A DNA stretch of 32,216 nucleotides from Clostridia bacterium (GCA_017482465.1 JAFUMW010000027.1:1-32216), one strand, 5' to 3'; counted from the first letter of the stretch, positions 1 to 7,865 are shown. Translations and numbers: made by a program. Notes: generated by a model not told the origin, from the letters alone.

Positions 1-59
1 CATCTGTACTTCGAATGTGAAGTACTTTTTATTTCATTCTTTTCTGCTTTATTAAACAT
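1..59 (-). CDS. tnpA: IS200/IS605 transposase TnpA, N-terminal fragment (cut by the window edge)
   Basis: An ATG at 59-57 follows a GGAGG ribosome binding site at 65-69 and opens a frame reading MFNKAEKNEIKSTSHSKYR before the left edge. The Lys-Ser-Thr-x-His-Ser-Lys-Tyr pattern is the usual lead-in to the first strand of the Y1 HUH transposase TnpA, which would continue into a Y-H-(I/L)-V-F segment. Only 19 codons are present, so neither the HUH nor the catalytic tyrosine motif can be checked. The call rests on this short similarity plus the upstream hairpin. TnpA would catalyse single-strand transposition. Whether the gene is intact cannot be seen. Confidence 0.6.
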   Translation of the reverse strand, partial: MFNKAEKNEIKSTSHSKYR

Positions 60-185
60 TTTTACCTCCGTGTGTTTTCTGTGTAATGCCGTTGCCAAAC
101 CCTTCCCATTATACCACGGAGTTTTTTTACTTATACTAAAGTATTTTTTCTTTCCCCCCGGTAGAACCGGGGGTTTATTTCCACG
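1..185 (-). mobile_element. Left end of an IS200/IS605-family element (partial)
   Basis: Reading leftward, this segment has the layout of the 5' end of an IS200-type element: a subterminal hairpin (155-173, stem CCCCCGGT/ACCGGGGG, loop AGA), an extended -10 box (TGGTATAAT, TATAAT at 113-108), a strong GGAGG site and the first codons of a TnpA-like protein that runs off the window edge. IS200/IS605 elements lack terminal inverted repeats; TnpA recognises subterminal hairpins instead. The outer boundary near 185 is a guess, set between the hairpin and the chromosomal terminator that starts at 203. No target-site evidence is visible. Confidence 0.6.
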
Positions 186-202
186 TCTAAAGACACCAAG
201 CA

Positions 203-237
203 AAAAGAAACGGGAGTTTTACACTCCCGTTTCTTTT
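203..237 (-). terminator. Bidirectional intrinsic terminator
   Basis: A perfect 15-bp stem (203-217 with 223-237) has a 5-nt loop and A/T-tract flanks on both sides. It ends one base before the stop codon of the deacylase gene, so it terminates that leftward operon and separates it from the IS element. Confidence 0.85.
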
Positions 238-238
238 G

Positions 239-772
239 TCATAGCTTCACCTTGTGCATCTCGTGTCCGAGTGCAGGGATGACCTTGCTTACCATATCCG
301 ATGTCTTTATTCTTATACTCGACGTATTTATACATGGATGGCATCCGATATACTCTCCTGTGAGCACATCCTCATCCACAAGAAGCCTGACGGCCTTTCC
401 CTTGTCGTTCATGAGTCCTAAAACGCTGACCGAACCCGGAGTTATATCAAGATATTTTTCCATATGCTCGGCAGATGCAAACGACAGGCGTGCCGAACCG
501 ATCTGTGCTGATAAATCCTTGGTCTTAAACTGCTTGTCACCCGGCATCATAAGTAAATAAAACTCGGTCTGCTGACGGTTGCAAAGAAATAGATTCTTGC
601 ATATCGTCGCTTCAAGCACACGGTCAATGTCCTCGCAGACCTCCATCGTCATTGCAGGCTCATGGTCGATACGCCCGTACTCCACTCCGAGCGAGTCAAG
701 CAGATCGTATACGCGCACTTCCTTATCAAGTCTGCCGGTTGTGTTCTCGGGTCTTCCGTTTACAAGTACCAT
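239..772 (-). CDS. ProX/YbaK-type prolyl-tRNA trans-editing deacylase
   Basis: This 177-residue protein belongs to the YbaK/ProX aminoacyl-tRNA deacylase superfamily and most resembles the stand-alone ProXp-ala/PrdX branch, which hydrolyses alanine mischarged onto tRNA-Pro in the cytoplasm. Supporting segments are the Cys-Lys-Asn-Leu-Phe-Leu strand with its conserved lysine, the PGDKQFKTKDL segment, PGSVSVLGLMND and the late CHPCINT motif. An ATG at 772 with GGGAGATAAT in front is chosen over an upstream ATG at 829 that would overlap the preceding gene. The 10-bp gap to the EEP-family gene implies one operon. A second superfamily member lies at 12120. Substrate specificity is inferred from the family. 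Confidence 0.85.
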   Translation of the reverse strand: MVLVNGRPENTTGRLDKEVRVYDLLDSLGVEYGRIDHEPAMTMEVCEDIDRVLEATICKNLFLCNRQQTEFYLLMMPGDKQFKTKDLSAQIGSARLSFASAEHMEKYLDITPGSVSVLGLMNDKGKAVRLLVDEDVLTGEYIGCHPCINTSSIRIKTSDMVSKVIPALGHEMHKVKL

Positions 773-782
773 ATTATCTCCC

Positions 783-1637
783 TCAGATCTCAACGTCCGC
801 GTATACGGGAGAATGGTCTGTTGCGTCAAGTGCGTCTTGATCGGTCACTACATAATATTCTTTAACATCAACGTCGCCAAGCGCAATAATATGGTCGATA
901 GAATACTCAACACCCTTGTCGGTCGTCTTTCCGCGGTATTTGTTGTCTTCGCCGCGCACAGGGTCTCCGTGAAGTGTGCACACATAAGAGGTCTTAGATG
1001 CCGCCTTCTGCATATTTAAGCATCCGCTGTCCATAAGATACTTGTACGCGTCGCTCGTATTGTAGCAGTTGATATCGCCGAAAGCAAATACCGTACAGTT
1101 ATATTTTTCCTTTATCTGCTTCATCAGATCGACCATTTCGGTCGAATTTTTCACGCGGATAACATCGTGCTCCGGACCTGTCATCCACCAATAGTGTGTC
1201 GCGCATACGCCGAATACGCCGTCGGTTTTCTTGTCCCTGAGCACTGCCCATGTAACGCACTTGGACGGGTCGGGTGTTTCAAAATAGTGTATCCAGCCCT
1301 TGTCGATGCAGTCGTATTTGTCTGTCTTATAAAAAAGCGGAACGAAATTCTGTCTGTCGCAGACAGGTCTTTCGGTGACACCGCGTACACCGTCGTCATT
1401 CTCATGTTCGATATACCACGCGGTCACAGTGTCACTCACATCGACTTCTGTATAGTCTTTTTTCAGCCTTGAAAAAAGCGTGCTTGCGTGCCATGCGACC
1501 GTCGCTTCCTGAAGCCCGAGGACATCGGGGTCATAGCGGCAGTACACATCATAAAGCTCGTCCTCTCTTATGGTAACGGGGTTGCCGAAATAGTCGCCCC
1601 AGATATTGCTTGTCATTATTCTGATAGGTGTTTTCAT
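783..1637 (-). CDS. Endonuclease/exonuclease/phosphatase (EEP) family hydrolase
   Basis: This 284-residue protein has the ordered motifs of the DNase I/sphingomyelinase-like EEP fold: SNIWGD near the N-terminus, GLQEA with the metal-binding Glu, THYWW, the GDINCYN Asp/Asn pair, SIDHII, and the terminal TDHSPVYADV Asp-His pair. All catalytic positions look intact. No signal peptide is visible, so it is probably cytoplasmic. The family includes nucleases, sugar-phosphate and lipid phosphodiesterases, and the substrate cannot be read from sequence. A GGAGGAAAG site precedes the ATG and a clear sigma-A promoter lies 35-63 bp upstream. It is first in an operon with the tRNA deacylase. Confidence 0.88.
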   Translation of the reverse strand: MKTPIRIMTSNIWGDYFGNPVTIREDELYDVYCRYDPDVLGLQEATVAWHASTLFSRLKKDYTEVDVSDTVTAWYIEHENDDGVRGVTERPVCDRQNFVPLFYKTDKYDCIDKGWIHYFETPDPSKCVTWAVLRDKKTDGVFGVCATHYWWMTGPEHDVIRVKNSTEMVDLMKQIKEKYNCTVFAFGDINCYNTSDAYKYLMDSGCLNMQKAASKTSYVCTLHGDPVRGEDNKYRGKTTDKGVEYSIDHIIALGDVDVKEYYVVTDQDALDATDHSPVYADVEI

Positions 1638-1671
1638 ATCTTTCCTCCATGATAAATATCATCTTGAAACA

Positions 1672-1700
1672 ATTATACTCTCATTTTTAGAAATTTGCAA
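1672..1700 (-). promoter_or_regulatory. Sigma-A promoter for the EEP-deacylase operon
   Basis: TTGCAA (1700-1695), a 17-bp spacer and a consensus TATAAT (1677-1672) face the gene starting at 1637. Confidence 0.75.
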
Positions 1701-1748
1701 TATATATTTCCGATTTTATGTAAATACTAATAAAAAACGGAGACAGAT

Positions 1749-2945
1749 ATGAATAATATACTTCACGAGGCTGAAGGGCTCACAAAGGAGCTCATCAGAA
1801 TAAGACGCTATCTTCACAGTCACCCGGGCGTGGGCTTTGATATAGCCGATACAGCCGCTTTTGTCGCGCGCGAGCTTGAGGATATCGGCATGTCGCCGCG
1901 AAAATGCGGACGCGCGGGCATCACCGCACTGCTTGGAAATAACAACCGACATACCGTGCTTTTGCGCGCCGACATGGACGCACTTGATATCAGCGAGGAC
2001 TCACAAGAGCCGTTCGCCTCACAAAACGGGCATATGCATGCCTGCGGACACGATATGCACACGGCGATGTTACTCGGTGCCGCGCGTTTGCTAAAAGCAC
2101 ACGAAAACGAGCTTGACGGGTGCGTCAAGCTTATGTTTCAGGGAGCGGAAGAAATCCTTTCGGGTGCAAGCGACATGATAAGCTCAGGTGTACTTGACGA
2201 GCCTCAGGTTGACACTGCTGTTATGATTCACGTGATGACAGGCATACCGATCGACACGGGAAGTGTTATCGTAGCACCCGCGGGAGTAAGCGCTCCCGCC
2301 GCGGATATGCTCGAGATCACAGTACGCGGTGCGGGTTCGCACGGCTCGATGCCCGAAAAAGGGGTCGACCCCATCATCACTGCAGCGTATATCGCGACCG
2401 CGCTGTGCGAGATAAATGCACGGGAGCTTTCGATCAATAATAAAGCTGTACTCACCCTCGGCAGCTTCAACGCGGGCAGCTCCGCCAACGTCATCCCCGA
2501 CACGGCTGTGATCAAGGGAAGTCTGCGCGCTTACAGCGATGAAACTCGCGAAATGCTCAAGCGCCGAGTGAGTGAGATAGTATCAAATGTGTCCGCGGCA
2601 TTCCGTGCAAGTGCCGATGTGCGCTTCACAAGCGGATGCCCGACTCTGATAAACGACGCGGAGCTGTCCGTGAAGATGCAGAGCTGTATGCGTACACTTC
2701 TCGGCGAAAAACACGCGATAAAAGCAAGCGATATGGGAGAAAGCTCGTCCGGCTCGGAGGATTTCGCATATGTGTCGCATAAAGTCCCGTCGGTCATGAT
2801 CGCGCTTGCCGCCGGCGACAGCAGGCGCGGTTATGAGTACCCGCTTCACCACCCGAAAGTAAGATTTGACGAAAAAGCACTGCCCGTCGGTGCCGCCGTG
2901 TACGCATTTGCGGCTATGAAGCTTCTCTCCAAAAAGGGTAACTGA
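1749..2945 (+). CDS. M20-family metallo-amidohydrolase (N-acyl-amino-acid/hippurate type)
   Basis: This 398-residue protein is typical in length for the M20D peptidase family (hippurate hydrolase, N-acetyl-diaminopimelate deacetylase, IAA-amino-acid hydrolase), which cleaves amide bonds of N-acylated amino acids using two divalent metals. Visible signatures are RRYLHSHPGVGFD near residue 20, HMHACGHDMHTAM with likely ligands Cys99 and His101, the GAEE pair near 134 (catalytic Glu and ligand), His161, and a C-terminal HHPKVRFDE histidine. The dimerisation lid domain (about 185-300) is present. No signal peptide is seen. A GGAGA site precedes the ATG. It is a single gene between divergent and convergent neighbours. 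The actual acyl substrate is unknown. Confidence 0.9.
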   Translation: MNNILHEAEGLTKELIRIRRYLHSHPGVGFDIADTAAFVARELEDIGMSPRKCGRAGITALLGNNNRHTVLLRADMDALDISEDSQEPFASQNGHMHACGHDMHTAMLLGAARLLKAHENELDGCVKLMFQGAEEILSGASDMISSGVLDEPQVDTAVMIHVMTGIPIDTGSVIVAPAGVSAPAADMLEITVRGAGSHGSMPEKGVDPIITAAYIATALCEINARELSINNKAVLTLGSFNAGSSANVIPDTAVIKGSLRAYSDETREMLKRRVSEIVSNVSAAFRASADVRFTSGCPTLINDAELSVKMQSCMRTLLGEKHAIKASDMGESSSGSEDFAYVSHKVPSVMIALAAGDSRRGYEYPLHHPKVRFDEKALPVGAAVYAFAAMKLLSKKGN

Positions 2946-3045
2946 CTTATTCCCTTCTTTACATGATCATTTTTCAATCGACCGTTTTATGCAGATGTAC
3001 AGCATTAGCATGCATTAAAATATAAAAATAACCGGAGTAAAACAA

Positions 3046-3070
3046 AGGGTTGAGCCATTAACTCAACCCT
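3046..3070 (-). terminator. Probable terminator hairpin between convergent genes
   Basis: A 9-bp perfect stem (AGGGTTGAG/CTCAACCCT) with a 7-nt loop lies between the convergent amidohydrolase and AraC genes. The leftward tail is moderately T-rich (TTGTTTTA); the rightward tail is not. Short flanking sequences ACCGG/CCGGT can extend the fold. Confidence 0.5.
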
Positions 3071-3179
3071 CCCGGTAGTAAAATAAAAAAATATATCAAA
3101 TAAAGCGAAATATAAATCATTGACTTATATAATCATTCATGATAAACTAAATTATACACCGCCGTCAACACCATAATCA

Positions 3180-4091
3180 TCAAGAAATCCATTGTGAGGG
3201 GGTCTTGATGACCTTATCGTGCATCATCTTGCGGTACTGCTTGGGTGTTATTCCCTTTTCATGCCTGAACTTTGAAACAAAGTAGCTGGAGGAGGAAAAA
3301 CCGCATTCAAAGGCGATGTCGGTTATCGAGCGCTCGGTCGTGGCAAGCTTGTATTCGGCTTCCCGCAGACGCACATTAAGTAAGTACTGACTGAAGCTCA
3401 GCTTGGTTATACTCTTGAACACACGCGAAAAATAGCTGTATCTCATCGAGCATATGTCGGCAACATTTTCAATTTTAATATTTGACGCATAGCTTTTGTC
3501 GATATATTCAAATCCCTTTGTTATGTCTCCCATACGGTCGGAAAACAGCGCCGCTTTTTCACTGTCCCAGAGGCCTCTGATGCGAAGCACCGCTACGAGC
3601 ACCTTAAGTATATTGCACTTTATAGCGAGCTCAAAGCCGAATCTTTCGTTTTTCTGCTCGTCAAGTGCCTCTAACATAAGCCTGTGTATATCGTATTTTT
3701 CAAGTTCTTCTTTTCGGAATACCTTTTGCTGATGCGGCATGTTTATCACAAATGGCAGCATGTATTTTCTCATGTCCTTTTTCTGACCCACCATCTGGAG
3801 ATTTTCAAGCGCAAAGCGGCACATTACATAACAGCTGTCTCCGCCTGTAAGCGCGTAGACCATATGTATCTCACGCGAATTTATAACAAGCAGATCGCCT
3901 TCGCTAAACTCGTGGCATGCGCCGTCAAGATAGGCTTCGAAATTGCCCTTTATCGCATAGAGCATTTCTATATCTTCATGAATATGAGCGGCAGTCACCA
4001 ATCCCTTTTCCGAAAAGATCTGGGCGCACATCTTAAACGGAACATCGTATTCGTTGTTTATGTTCAACTCAACAAAATATTCGTCTGCCAT
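3180..4091 (-). CDS. AraC-family transcriptional regulator with N-terminal cupin sensor
   Basis: This 303-residue protein has a cupin-like sugar-sensing domain (about residues 15-95; AHIHEDIEMLYAIKG and GDLLVINSREIHMVY are typical) and a C-terminal double helix-turn-helix (about 200-295). The second HTH carries the AraC signature around SITDIAFECGFSSSSYFVSKFR followed by GITPKQYRK. A GGGGGTG site precedes the ATG. It is divergent from the isomerase-dehydrogenase operon, the usual arrangement for a local activator. The identical TTGCAATAGCAA sites at the two dehydrogenase promoters are candidate targets (inference). Its own upstream region has an inverted repeat at 4102-4131 that might be autoregulatory. 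Confidence 0.92.
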   Translation of the reverse strand: MADEYFVELNINNEYDVPFKMCAQIFSEKGLVTAAHIHEDIEMLYAIKGNFEAYLDGACHEFSEGDLLVINSREIHMVYALTGGDSCYVMCRFALENLQMVGQKKDMRKYMLPFVINMPHQQKVFRKEELEKYDIHRLMLEALDEQKNERFGFELAIKCNILKVLVAVLRIRGLWDSEKAALFSDRMGDITKGFEYIDKSYASNIKIENVADICSMRYSYFSRVFKSITKLSFSQYLLNVRLREAEYKLATTERSITDIAFECGFSSSSYFVSKFRHEKGITPKQYRKMMHDKVIKTPSQWIS

Positions 4092-4101
4092 TTGTTCACC
4101 C

Positions 4102-4131
4102 CCAAAAATGACAAAAAAATGATATTTTTGG
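4102..4131. promoter_or_regulatory. Inverted repeat in the araC-type leader
   Basis: CCAAAAAT (4102-4109) and ATTTTTGG (4124-4131) are separated by 14 bp just upstream of the regulator's start codon. It could be an operator or a leader hairpin. The AT-rich context makes chance occurrence plausible. Confidence 0.3.
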
Positions 4132-4265
4132 TAAAAATATTTATATTATTATTACTGGTTATATGATATACTGTACTTAGATTATAATAATTATATTTAT
4201 TATATCTATAGGCAATTTGCCGACCATCGCGGCTTTTATTCCATTCTAACATAAAAAAAGCCTGT

Positions 4266-4295
4266 TTGCAATAGCAAAAAAGAAAAAAACATAAT
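4266..4295 (+). promoter_or_regulatory. Promoter with candidate AraC operator TTGCAATAGCAA
   Basis: The motif TTGCAATAGCAA (4266-4277) has half-sites TTGC/GCAA around a 4-bp centre. Its first six bases can act as a -35 element 18 bp from CATAAT (4290-4295). The predicted start is near 4302, leaving the AAAGGAG site intact. The identical 12-mer overlaps the -35 of the second Gfo/Idh gene (7888-7899). Operator function is inferred. Confidence 0.5.
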
Positions 4296-4324
4296 TTTTG
4301 TATAAACCGAAAGGAGAAAATAAT

Positions 4325-5182
4325 ATGTACAACTTTCCAATAGGCGTTATCGTAGATTCATTCAGACTTCCCTTTGCGGAATCGCTCAAAAAGGCGGCCT
4401 CGATCAAAGCGCAAGGTATTCAAATGTACGCGACCACTGGCGAGCATGCGCCCGAAAACATGAACACGCAGAAAAGACGCGAGATACTCGATATGGTAAA
4501 GTCAAACGGACTTTGCTTCTCGGCTCTATGCGGTGACCTCGGTCACGGGTTCGGCGATGCTGTACACAACCCCGAATACATAGAAAAATCCAAGCGCATC
4601 CTCGATCTTGCAAAGGAGCTTGAGACCGACATCGTAACAACGCATATCGGCGTAGTTCCCGGCGACAAGAATCATGACCGCTACAAGATAATGCAAGAGG
4701 CTTGCGTAGCTCTTGCCGAGTACGCTGACAGCATCGGCTCGCACTTCGCTATCGAAACAGGTCCCGAGACCTCGGCAACCCTCAAGGAATTCCTTGATTC
4801 GCTCGGCTCGCGCGGCGTTGCGGTAAACCTTGACCCTGCCAACCTCGTAATGGTAACAGGCGACGATCCCGTGAAGGCTGTTTACAACCTCAAGGACTAT
4901 ATCGTTCACACCCACGCGAAGGACGGTATCAAGCTTGCAGACGCAGATCCCGAGCTTATCTACAGAATCGTTCATCCCGTACCCGAAGGATTTGACGATA
5001 TCAAGTATTACGAAGAAGTACCGCTCGGCACAGGCGGAGTTGACTTTAATGCATACCTTAAGGCTCTTGAGGATGTCGGCTACAAGGGCTTCTTGACCAT
5101 CGAGCGCGAGGTCGGAAGCGATCCTGCAAAGGATATCAACATTGCGGCAGACTACCTCAGAGGCATAATCGCCAATAACTGA
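4325..5182 (+). CDS. Sugar phosphate isomerase/epimerase-like TIM-barrel protein
   Basis: This 285-residue protein of the AP-endonuclease-2/xylose-isomerase-like barrel family includes sugar epimerases, inosose dehydratases and the 3-keto-glycoside-processing enzymes found with Gfo/Idh dehydrogenases. Likely metal-binding residues sit at strand ends: Glu144 (AIETGPE), Asp170 (VNLDPAN), His197 (VHTHAKD) and Glu260 (LTIEREVG). There is no signal peptide. The ATG at 4325 is preferred because AAAGGAG sits 8 bp upstream; an in-frame ATG at 4298 lies within the promoter. It is first in an operon with the dehydrogenase, 33 bp downstream, suggesting oxidation and isomerisation of one sugar or polyol. 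The substrate is unknown. Confidence 0.88.
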   Translation: MYNFPIGVIVDSFRLPFAESLKKAASIKAQGIQMYATTGEHAPENMNTQKRREILDMVKSNGLCFSALCGDLGHGFGDAVHNPEYIEKSKRILDLAKELETDIVTTHIGVVPGDKNHDRYKIMQEACVALAEYADSIGSHFAIETGPETSATLKEFLDSLGSRGVAVNLDPANLVMVTGDDPVKAVYNLKDYIVHTHAKDGIKLADADPELIYRIVHPVPEGFDDIKYYEEVPLGTGGVDFNAYLKALEDVGYKGFLTIEREVGSDPAKDINIAADYLRGIIANN

Positions 5183-5215
5183 TTACATTTTGCATAAAGC
5201 AAAGGAGATAATATT

Positions 5216-6298
5216 ATGTCAAAGATCTACAAAATCGGTATCATCGGATGCGGCGGCATCGCTAACGGTAAGCATATGCCATCGCTCAAAAAGCTCAAGA
5301 ATATTGAAATGGTAGCCTTCTGCGATATCATCGAAGAAAGAGCAGTCAAGGCAGCCAAGGAATTCGGTATAGAGGGCGCAAAGGTATACACAGACTATAC
5401 CGAATTATTAAAGGATGCTTCCATCGACATCGTACACGTTTGTACACCTAACAGAGAGCATAGCTTTATCACTGTGGACGCACTCAATGCAGGCAAGCAC
5501 GTTTACTGCGAAAAGCCGATGGCAAAGACCTCCAAGGAAGCAAAGGAGATGCTTGACGCGGCAAAGAAGAACGGCAAGAGACTCACGATCGGATATCAGG
5601 GCAGACAGAACGCCAGGATCCAGTACATAAAGAAGGCTTGCGACGCAGGCGAGCTTGGCGACATATACTTTGCAAAGGCAAACGCTATAAGACGCCGCGC
5701 AGTTCCCACATGGGGCGTATTTCTCAATGAAGAGGAGCAGGGCGGCGGTCCGCTTATAGATATCGGTACACACGCTCTTGATATGACGCTCTGGGCAATG
5801 AACAACTACAAGCCTAAAATGGTCGTTGGTACAAAGTACAGAAAGCTTGCTGATCAGAAAAACACAGCTAACGCATGGGGCGACTGGGATCCCGAAAAAT
5901 TCACGGTTGAGGATTCGGCGTTCGGCTTTATCGTAATGGAAAACGGCGCGACTATTTACCTTGAATCGAGCTGGGCGCTCAATACCCTTGAGGTAAAAGA
6001 GGCTGTATGCAGCCTTTGCGGTACAAAGGCGGGTGCGGATATGTACGACGGCGCGAGAATAAACGGCGTTAAGCACGGTAAGCAGTACGTTGAAAAGCCC
6101 GACCTCAGCTCGGGCGGTGTTGATTTCTATGACGGCGCATCCAATGACCCCAGCGATCTTGATATGTATCAGTGGATCAACGCGATCGACAGAGACACCG
6201 ATCCCTGCGTGCTTCCCGAGCAGGCTTACGTTGTTACACAGATACTCGAGGCTATATACAAGTCAGCTGAAACAGGCGAGCCTGTATACTTCAACTGA
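5216..6298 (+). CDS. Gfo/Idh/MocA-family NAD(P)-dependent dehydrogenase (1)
   Basis: This 360-residue protein has an N-terminal Rossmann fold with GIIGCGGIANGKH for the dinucleotide, the YCEKPMAK motif bearing the conserved catalytic-site lysine (about residue 97), and the family's GGGPLIDIGTHALD segment with the catalytic Asp/His pair in the C-terminal alpha/beta domain. The family oxidises hydroxyls of sugars, inositols and glycosides. Length is normal. An AAAGGAG site precedes the ATG. It follows the TIM-barrel gene in an operon that ends at the perfect terminator at 6372. A second family member (6788) shares the promoter motif, so the two may act on the same or sequential substrates. Exact substrate and cofactor are unknown. 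Confidence 0.9.
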   Translation: MSKIYKIGIIGCGGIANGKHMPSLKKLKNIEMVAFCDIIEERAVKAAKEFGIEGAKVYTDYTELLKDASIDIVHVCTPNREHSFITVDALNAGKHVYCEKPMAKTSKEAKEMLDAAKKNGKRLTIGYQGRQNARIQYIKKACDAGELGDIYFAKANAIRRRAVPTWGVFLNEEEQGGGPLIDIGTHALDMTLWAMNNYKPKMVVGTKYRKLADQKNTANAWGDWDPEKFTVEDSAFGFIVMENGATIYLESSWALNTLEVKEAVCSLCGTKAGADMYDGARINGVKHGKQYVEKPDLSSGGVDFYDGASNDPSDLDMYQWINAIDRDTDPCVLPEQAYVVTQILEAIYKSAETGEPVYFN

Positions 6299-6371
6299 TA
6301 AGCACAAAAAAGCGAAACGGTTTACGCAAGTTATAATAAGGATATCCTTGCATAAGGCGGTGGCTTTGAGC

Positions 6372-6405
6372 AGGACGGACAGTTCATACTGTCCGTCCTT
6401 TACTT
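6372..6405 (+). terminator. Intrinsic terminator of the isomerase-dehydrogenase operon
   Basis: A perfect 12-bp stem (6372-6383 with 6388-6399) and a 4-nt TCAT loop are followed by a T-rich tail (TTACTTTTGTTTT). It lies 74 bp after the dehydrogenase stop codon. Confidence 0.85.
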
Positions 6406-6638
6406 TTGTTTTAGTCTGTGGGGTTGGGAACAATGCACCGACTATCGAAAGTAAATGCCGAGCTGTTGTTCTGCCGTCTTTGCCACTTCTCGGCACGCTC
6501 GCGGATCAGGAGTATATCGACTCGAGAAAGAGGCTTCAAAGCAGCATTGACAGCTCAGAAAAATACTTTGCTTACAGCAATCTCTATCCTCAACGCCGTT
6601 TCAGGGAAAGCTGCGGCATCTCGCCGCTTATAGAATAA
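6406..6638 (+). pseudogene. Possible decayed gene remnant
   Basis: This non-coding-looking interval sits between two terminators. One rightward frame stays open and ends in TAA at 6638, directly against the next terminator, as a real 3' gene end would. Its last 47 codons read like ordinary protein (ADQEYIDSRKRLQSSIDSSE, then YFAYSNLYPQRRFRESC, then GISPLIE), but there is no start codon with a ribosome binding site and the frame runs back through the preceding terminator. I do not recognise the family. A chance open frame is the main alternative. Confidence 0.25.
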
Positions 6639-6684
6639 AAAAGGGAACCCGACGGAGATAAACTCCGCCGGGTCCCCTTTTTTA
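6637..6684. terminator. Strong bidirectional terminator
   Basis: A stem of about 15 bp with two mismatches (GGGAACCCGACGGAG against CTCCGCCGGGTCCCC) is flanked by A6 and T6 runs. Leftward it would end the candidate small RNA initiated near 6722. Rightward it closes the possible remnant gene. Confidence 0.85.
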
Positions 6685-6722
6685 TAAACACCGACAAACG
6701 CGCCGTTGTCTGCTTAGTTTAC
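6637..6722 (-). ncRNA. Candidate small RNA (about 85 nt)
   Basis: A perfect consensus promoter (TTGACA 6757-6752, 17-bp spacer, TATAAT 6734-6729) faces left in an intergenic space where no leftward gene follows. Transcription from about 6722 would hit the strong terminator at 6684-6637 after only about 85 nt. The predicted RNA has a short 5' hairpin (GACAA/TTGTC, 6693-6710), a linker and the terminator hairpin, the classic build of a bacterial trans-acting sRNA. No open frame with a ribosome binding site is seen inside. The RNA class is not recognised. Confidence 0.5.
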
Positions 6723-6728
6723 AATATA

Positions 6729-6757
6729 ATTATACACGAGTATTTATAAATTGTCAA
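6729..6757 (-). promoter_or_regulatory. Perfect sigma-A promoter with no gene downstream
   Basis: TTGACA-17 bp-TATAAT on the minus strand lies 30 bp past the 3' end of the second Gfo/Idh gene, in the same orientation. It is the best evidence for the small RNA at 6637-6722. Confidence 0.75.
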
Positions 6758-6787
6758 GGGTAAAAGGCAAAAACATCCCGAAACGGA

Positions 6788-7831
6788 CTAAAAGGTCACA
6801 GTTTTTCCGCTTCGAGCCGACTCATAGACCGCGTTGACTATGTGTACGCTCTTTACCGCCTCGCTTACGCTGATCTGCGGGTCACGGCCATCAATGACTG
6901 CGTCCACCATGTCTATTATCATCGACTTGTGTCCGCTTACGAGCATCGGATCGCTCATTTCCGCTCCGTGGTTTCCGCCGCCGTACTTTTCAAGCATCTC
7001 GGCTTCCTCCTCGTCGATATCCCATGAGTCGGTAAGCTTCCAGGTCTTAAGCACGTCTGCATCAGCCTCAATGCTTCCGCCCGTACCGTAAAGGCATATC
7101 TCGGTCGATATTCCGGGATACGCGCAGGTAGTGCTGACAAAGGTCGCCGTCGCACCGCTCTTGAAGGTAATAACGCTCGCTGTCATGTCCTCGGTCTCAA
7201 TATCGTGGCCGTAAATACCCATTTTCGAGGTAACGCTTTCGACCTCACCCATGAGCCACTGCATCAGATCGACCGTATGAACAGCCTGATTCATAAGTGA
7301 ACCGCCGCCGTCCATGCCCCATGTGCCGTGCCAGCCGTTATCGTAATAATGCTGTTCCCTGTACCACTTTACGGCAAATGTCCCAAGCACCATCTTTCCA
7401 AGTCTGCCTGCGTCCACAGCCTCTTTTATCGGCTTCATCAGAGCGTTGTTTCTGTTTTGATGGATGACGCCTGCCTTGAGTCCTGTCCGGCGCGCGCACT
7501 CGTCTATTTTCATCGCCGCCTCTACGGTAATGTCGACCGGCTTTTCAACAAGCACGTGCTTGCCCGCCTCGAGTGCCTTTACCGCGAACTCGGCGTGCAT
7601 ACCGCTGGGCAGACAGATGCTGATTATATCGACCTCGCTGTCACATATAAGCTCGTCAAAGCTTTCATAGAGCTTGACGCCCTCGTATTTTTCGGCGGCT
7701 TTTTCAAGTCTTTCCTTATTGATATCGCACACCGCCACAAGCTCGCACCTATCATATTCATATGCGGCATCCGCGTGAGCCATACCTATACCGAGCCCGA
7801 CTACAGCGTAACCGATCTTTGCGTTCTTCAT
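6788..7831 (-). CDS. Gfo/Idh/MocA-family NAD(P)-dependent dehydrogenase (2)
   Basis: This 347-residue paralogue of the dehydrogenase at 5216 is clearly divergent rather than a recent duplicate. It has the Rossmann motif VVGLGIGMAHADA (a GxGxGxxH variant), the HVLVEKPVDI lysine motif and GGGSLMNQAVHTVDLMQWL with the catalytic-domain histidine. A GGAGATG site precedes the ATG. It is monocistronic, with its own extended -10 promoter carrying the 12-bp motif seen at 4266. Together with the AraC regulator and TIM-barrel protein it likely forms a sugar or glycoside oxidation regulon. Substrate is unknown; inositol, glucoside-3-oxidation or uronate-type chemistry are all possible for the family. Confidence 0.9.
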   Translation of the reverse strand: MKNAKIGYAVVGLGIGMAHADAAYEYDRCELVAVCDINKERLEKAAEKYEGVKLYESFDELICDSEVDIISICLPSGMHAEFAVKALEAGKHVLVEKPVDITVEAAMKIDECARRTGLKAGVIHQNRNNALMKPIKEAVDAGRLGKMVLGTFAVKWYREQHYYDNGWHGTWGMDGGGSLMNQAVHTVDLMQWLMGEVESVTSKMGIYGHDIETEDMTASVITFKSGATATFVSTTCAYPGISTEICLYGTGGSIEADADVLKTWKLTDSWDIDEEEAEMLEKYGGGNHGAEMSDPMLVSGHKSMIIDMVDAVIDGRDPQISVSEAVKSVHIVNAVYESARSGKTVTF

Positions 7832-7865
7832 AATACATCTCCAAATGATTAGTTTTTCTTAAGTT

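Noticed and set aside
4209..4262. Short stems GGCAA/TTGCC and GGCTTTT/AAAAGCC in the araC-operon gap as a terminator
   Set aside because: No upstream rightward transcript needs ending here, and the stems are short and AT-rich.
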